Origin: Pseudomonadota bacterium | GTDB lineage: Bacteria; Pseudomonadota; Gammaproteobacteria; Xanthomonadales; Xanthomonadaceae | NCBI GenBank assembly: GCA_023423675.1 | Contig: JAFAFD010000471.1 | Span: 1 to 8,373, forward strand | Length of the DNA stretch: 8,373 bases | Direction of reading: 5' to 3' | Shown here: positions 4,995-8,373 of the stretch, in pieces | Numbering within the stretch: position 1 is the first letter of the stretch | Layout: the number at the start of each line of letters is the position of its first letter | Program-made: the position numbers and the translations under genes | Notes under the pieces: model-generated | Databases searched by the model: none | Told to the model about the DNA's origin: nothing | Seen by the model: the letters and a program-made list of their open reading frames with translations, nothing else

Positions 4995-5057
4995 ACCCGC
5001 GTGCGACTTTCTTTCTGCTGCCCTCGTTGGTGGGGCGGCATTGCATGCCGTGGAAAC

Positions 5058-7193
5058 ATGAAAACGAATCCGAATGTCGTTGCCCTGCGCTGGGCGACGC
5101 TGCCGGCGCTGTGCGCCTGCGCTCTGTACACCGCACCGGCCCGCGCCGATGCGGCAGACCCCACCACCTTGGACACCGTGCGCGTGGTCGATACCCGCCA
5201 TGGCGAATTGTCGGCCGTGCCCAGTGCGGGCTCCGCCCTTGGCCTCAGCGTGCTGCAGACGCCGGCTGCGCTCACCGTCATCGACCGCGACCAGCTGGAA
5301 CAGCGCGGCGACAGCAACCTCAACGATGCGATCAGCCGTGCGGGTGCGATCAGTGCGATGCCGCACCCGGGCAATGGCCTCAGCGCGCTGTCCAGCCGCG
5401 GCTTCACCGATGGCGCGTCGGTGATGCGCCTGTACGACGGCCTGCGCCAGTACGGCGGAGTGGGCGTGACTTTCCCGTTCGATACCTGGTCCATCGAGCG
5501 CATCGAAGTGCTGCGCGGCCCGGCCTCGGTCATCCACGGCGACGGTGCCATCGGCGGGGTCATCAACATCGTGCCGAAGAAGCCGACGCGCGGTGCCATC
5601 GAAAACGAGATCAGCGTGACCGTGGGCAGCGAGGACACCGCGCGCCTGGGCTTCGGCAGCGGCGGTGCACTGACGCCCGAGCTGGCCTATCGGGTGGATG
5701 TGAGTGGCAACTACAGCGGTGGCTGGGTCGACCGCGGCCGCAACAACGATGCGACGTTCTCCGGCGCGCTGCTGTGGCAGCCGCGCACGGACCTGCAGCT
5801 GACCCTGACCCATGCGCAGGGCTACCAGCAGCCGATGCGCTACTTCGGCACGCCGCTGGTGGATGGTCAGCAGCTGGATGCGCTGCGCCACCGCAACTAC
5901 AACGTGGCCGACAGCGAGATCCGCTTCCGCGACCGCTGGACCCAGCTGGATGCGCTGTGGACGCCGACCGCGAACGTGGAATGGCGCACGCGCGTTTACC
6001 AGATCGACAGCCAGCGTGACTGGCGCAACGCCGAGGCCTACGTCTACAACGCCGCCACGGGGCTGATTGATCGCTCGGACAACACGCAGATCACCCACAA
6101 CCAGGACCAGACCGGGCTGACCTCGACGCTGCGCGTGCAGGGGCAGGTGGGCGGGCTGGCCAACAGCTTCGCAGTGGGCCTGGATGCCAACCGCGCGCAC
6201 TTCAAGCACACCAACAACACCTACGCAGGCAGCTCCGGGCCGGTCGATCCGTTCCATCCGGTGCCGGGTGAGTTCGCCAGCGATGCCCCCAACCTGCCGC
6301 GCTACCGCAACAGTGCCGAGCAGTACGCGTTGTTTGCCGAAGACCATCTGACGCTGAGCGAGCGCTGGTCGGTGCTGGGCGGGCTGCGCCATGACCGCGC
6401 GACCATCGACCGCACCGATCTTATCAGTGGCGCGGCAGCGTTCTCCAAGACCTACAGCAGCACCGGCTGGCGCGCGGGCACGGTGTTCGCGCTGCGGCCG
6501 ACCTTGAGCCTCTACGCGCAGTACTCGCAGGCGGCCGATCCGGTCAGTGGCCTGCTGATGATCAGCCCGGCCAACGGTGCGTTCGACCTGGCCAAGGGCC
6601 TACAGTTCGAGGTCGGCATGAAGCAGGCCTTCGACGGCGGCGAGTGGACGCTGGCGGCGTACCGCATCCGCAAGACCGGCCTGCTCAGCCGTGATCCGCT
6701 GCAGCCGGATCGCCGCGTGCAGGTGGGCGCGCAGACCTCGCGTGGCATCGAGGCATCGTTGAACTGGGCGTTCGCACCGCACTGGTCGCTGGATGCGAAT
6801 GCCACGGTGTTGAAGGCCGAGTTCGAGGATTTCCTGGAAACCACCGGCTCGCCGGCGGTGGTGGTCTCACGCGATGGCAACGTGCCGCCGAACGTGGCCG
6901 AGCGGATGGCGAACGTGTGGCTGAGCTGGCAGTTCCTGCCGGACTGGACCGTGGCCGGCGGCGCGCGCTATGTCGGCAAGCGCTACGCGGACAACGCCAA
7001 CACACTGGAACTGCCGGGCTACAGCACTACCGATCTGGCGCTGACCTGGCAGGCGGCACCGCGTACACGGGTTAGCGCGCGCGTGTTCAACGTGTTCGAC
7101 AAGGCGTATTACGCGACGGCGTACTACACCAGCACGCAGTGGCTGCTGGGCGCGGACCGCCGCGTCGAGTTCACTTTCGACCATCGCTTCTGA
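5058..7193 (+). CDS. TonB-dependent outer membrane receptor, siderophore-receptor type
   Basis: A 711-residue protein that imports a chelated metal or similar ligand through the outer membrane using TonB energy. The start at 5058 gives a clean signal peptide (1-30, cleaved after APARA); the frame is open from 4983, but that version puts charged, Cys-rich residues before the signal and overlaps a SMAG-like repeat. LDTVRVV (38-44) is a TonB-box-like segment. The plug domain covers about 60-175, with QTPAALTVIDRDQLEQRG (67-84), IERIEVLRGPASVIHG (146-161) and GGVINIVPKKP (166-176). The rest is a beta barrel ending in the C-terminal Phe of outer membrane proteins. The plug is most like ferric-siderophore receptors and unlike the copper receptor OprC. 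No Fur box is visible upstream. The PepSY gene follows 11 bases later. The ligand cannot be named. Confidence 0.93.
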   Translation: MKTNPNVVALRWATLPALCACALYTAPARADAADPTTLDTVRVVDTRHGELSAVPSAGSALGLSVLQTPAALTVIDRDQLEQRGDSNLNDAISRAGAISAMPHPGNGLSALSSRGFTDGASVMRLYDGLRQYGGVGVTFPFDTWSIERIEVLRGPASVIHGDGAIGGVINIVPKKPTRGAIENEISVTVGSEDTARLGFGSGGALTPELAYRVDVSGNYSGGWVDRGRNNDATFSGALLWQPRTDLQLTLTHAQGYQQPMRYFGTPLVDGQQLDALRHRNYNVADSEIRFRDRWTQLDALWTPTANVEWRTRVYQIDSQRDWRNAEAYVYNAATGLIDRSDNTQITHNQDQTGLTSTLRVQGQVGGLANSFAVGLDANRAHFKHTNNTYAGSSGPVDPFHPVPGEFASDAPNLPRYRNSAEQYALFAEDHLTLSERWSVLGGLRHDRATIDRTDLISGAAAFSKTYSSTGWRAGTVFALRPTLSLYAQYSQAADPVSGLLMISPANGAFDLAKGLQFEVGMKQAFDGGEWTLAAYRIRKTGLLSRDPLQPDRRVQVGAQTSRGIEASLNWAFAPHWSLDANATVLKAEFEDFLETTGSPAVVVSRDGNVPPNVAERMANVWLSWQFLPDWTVAGGARYVGKRYADNANTLELPGYSTTDLALTWQAAPRTRVSARVFNVFDKAYYATAYYTSTQWLLGADRRVEFTFDHRF

Positions 7194-7204
7194 GGATGTA
7201 GCTG

Positions 7205-8373
7205 ATGTCGCTGCGATCCACTGCCAAGCGCTGGACCTACCTGCTGCACCGATGGCTGGGCATCGGTGGCTGCCTGCTGATGCTGCTGTGGTTCGTCAGC
7301 GGCATGGTGATGCTGTTCATCGGCTACCCGAAGTTGACCCCGGGCGAGCGATTGGCCGCGTTGCCGGTGCTTGATGGCACACGCGTGCCGCAGGGCCTGT
7401 CGGTGCTGCCCGACACGGTGCAGGCCGAACCGGAAAGCGTGGCGCTGACCACGCTGCGCGGTGAACCGGCCTACGTGGTGCGCAACGGTGCCAACGTTGG
7501 CGCGTGGTCGGCAGAGACCGGCCACGCGCTGCTGCGGGTGTCTGCGCAGCGCGCCGAACTGTCGGCCGCCGCATTCGCCGCTGGCCCGGCATTCCCTGGT
7601 GCGGTGCGCCTGGACGAGGATCGCTGGACGCATTCGCGTGGGCTGGACGCGCATCGGCCGTTGTACAAGGTGGAAGTGGGCGGCCACCAGCCGGGCAGTC
7701 TGTACGTTTCCTCGCGCACCGGCGAGGTGGTGCTGGATGCGCCGTACCATCAGCAGCGCTGGAACTACGTCGGCGCGTGGCTGCACTGGCTGTACTTCCT
7801 GCGCATGCAATCGGTGGACCCGGTGTGGACGTGGGTGGTGATCGTGCTGTCCGCGCTGTGCACGGTGGCGGCCATCAGCGGCATCGTGGTGGGTGTATTG
7901 CGTTGGCGTTTCCGTGGCAGCTACCGCTCGGGTGCGAAGACGCCCTACGTGGAGCCATGGATGCGCTGGCACCACCTGGTTGGCCTGATGGCCTGCGCCT
8001 TCGTGTTCACCTGGATCTTCAGCGGACTGATGTCGATGAACCCGCTGCAGGTGTTCAGCACTACGGCAGGTGCCGTGGATGCGGCGCGCTACCGCGGTGC
8101 GGCGGTGGCGCTGGATAGCGCCGTGGCGCAGCCGCAGCCATTACTCGCGGCAGCGTCGAAGGAAGGCTTCGCACCGGTGGAAATCCAGTGGCGGCGCATC
8201 GGTGGCGAACTGTTCGCGGTGCTGCTGGACGGGCAGGGTGGTACGCGCATCGTTTCGCAGGAAGACGAGCAGTTGCAGATCGCCAAGACACTGCCGACCG
8301 CGTGGCTGCAGCAGCACGCGCAAGAGATGAGTTCGGCACCACTGCGTGGATTCTCGATCCTGCGCACGCCCGA
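7205..8373 (+). CDS. PepSY-type membrane protein (3' end outside window)
   Basis: The frame starts at ATG 7205 and runs off the right edge after 389 complete codons. GAGGA, overlapping the receptor stop codon (7192-7196), sits 8 bases before the ATG, so the gene is in one operon with the receptor. The product has a membrane helix at about 19-40 (GIGGCLLMLLWFVSGMVMLF), a periplasmic part to about 205, helices at about 208-232 and 256-277, and a second external part from about 280. RTGEVVLD (171-178) is the end of a PepSY-like module. His residues H15 (LLHRWLG), H194 (LHWLYFLR) and H256/H257 (RWHHLVG) lie at the helix ends, as in PepSY membrane proteins proposed to bind haem and act as metal reductases. 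Family members next to TonB-dependent receptors usually serve metal or siderophore uptake. The probable role is reduction or handling of the imported metal. Confidence 0.88.
   Translation, partial: MSLRSTAKRWTYLLHRWLGIGGCLLMLLWFVSGMVMLFIGYPKLTPGERLAALPVLDGTRVPQGLSVLPDTVQAEPESVALTTLRGEPAYVVRNGANVGAWSAETGHALLRVSAQRAELSAAAFAAGPAFPGAVRLDEDRWTHSRGLDAHRPLYKVEVGGHQPGSLYVSSRTGEVVLDAPYHQQRWNYVGAWLHWLYFLRMQSVDPVWTWVVIVLSALCTVAAISGIVVGVLRWRFRGSYRSGAKTPYVEPWMRWHHLVGLMACAFVFTWIFSGLMSMNPLQVFSTTAGAVDAARYRGAAVALDSAVAQPQPLLAAASKEGFAPVEIQWRRIGGELFAVLLDGQGGTRIVSQEDEQLQIAKTLPTAWLQQHAQEMSSAPLRGFSILRTP

Noticed and set aside
4917..6392. Long minus-strand open frame of 491 codons opposite the TonB-dependent receptor
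   Set aside because: It is the shadow of a high-GC coding gene. The plus strand has a signal peptide, plug motifs and a barrel ending, and the antisense product matches nothing known.

Overview
The window looks like chromosomal DNA of a Stenotrophomonas species (Xanthomonadaceae, probably the S. maltophilia complex). The reasons are the high GC content, the holB-pilZ gene pair, and several short GTAG-headed palindromes with GCCGGGC/GCCCGGC arms. These palindromes match the SMAG repeat family known from S. maltophilia. The assignment is by recognition only; no database search was possible.

Layout. Positions 1-725 hold the end of holB (DNA polymerase III delta' subunit) and the complete pilZ gene, overlapping by 4 bases. 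Two tandem SMAG units follow (727-838). Next is a self-contained tRNA-Val(CAC) unit with a near-consensus promoter (848-875), the tRNA (896-970) and a Rho-independent terminator (about 983-1013). From 1054 to 3648 everything is on the minus strand and GC is visibly lower from about 1585. This part holds a small unrecognised protein (1054-1458), a gene-poor stretch with three dyad sequences (1459-1954), and a two-gene toxin/immunity-like module. The module has a SUKH (SMI1/KNR4) family protein (1955-2590) directly behind a protein with a C-terminal NucA/NucB-type DNase domain (2587-3558). The nuclease gene is split: a good Shine-Dalgarno, start codon and Sec signal peptide lie at 3559-3648, in the same frame, but an in-frame TAG separates them from the mature protein. 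That is the most interesting observation here.

From 3928 the genes return to the plus strand and to high GC. They are a Tautomerase_2-type protein (3928-4308), a His/Met-rich DUF2946-type membrane protein (4386-4880), a cluster of three SMAG-like palindromes (4896-4994), a TonB-dependent receptor (5058-7193), and a PepSY-type membrane protein that runs off the right edge (7205-8373).

How the genes work together. The last three genes read as a metal acquisition operon. The receptor would bring a metal or metal-chelate across the outer membrane using TonB energy. The PepSY protein, with paired His in its membrane helices, would reduce or process it at the inner membrane. The DUF2946-type protein would bind metal in the periplasm. 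The metal cannot be fixed from sequence: the receptor looks siderophore-type, while the MDH repeats and DUF2946 context suggest copper. The nuclease/SUKH pair looks like an accessory competition or defence module next to a tRNA gene, but no integrase, transposase or duplicated tRNA end is visible in the window.
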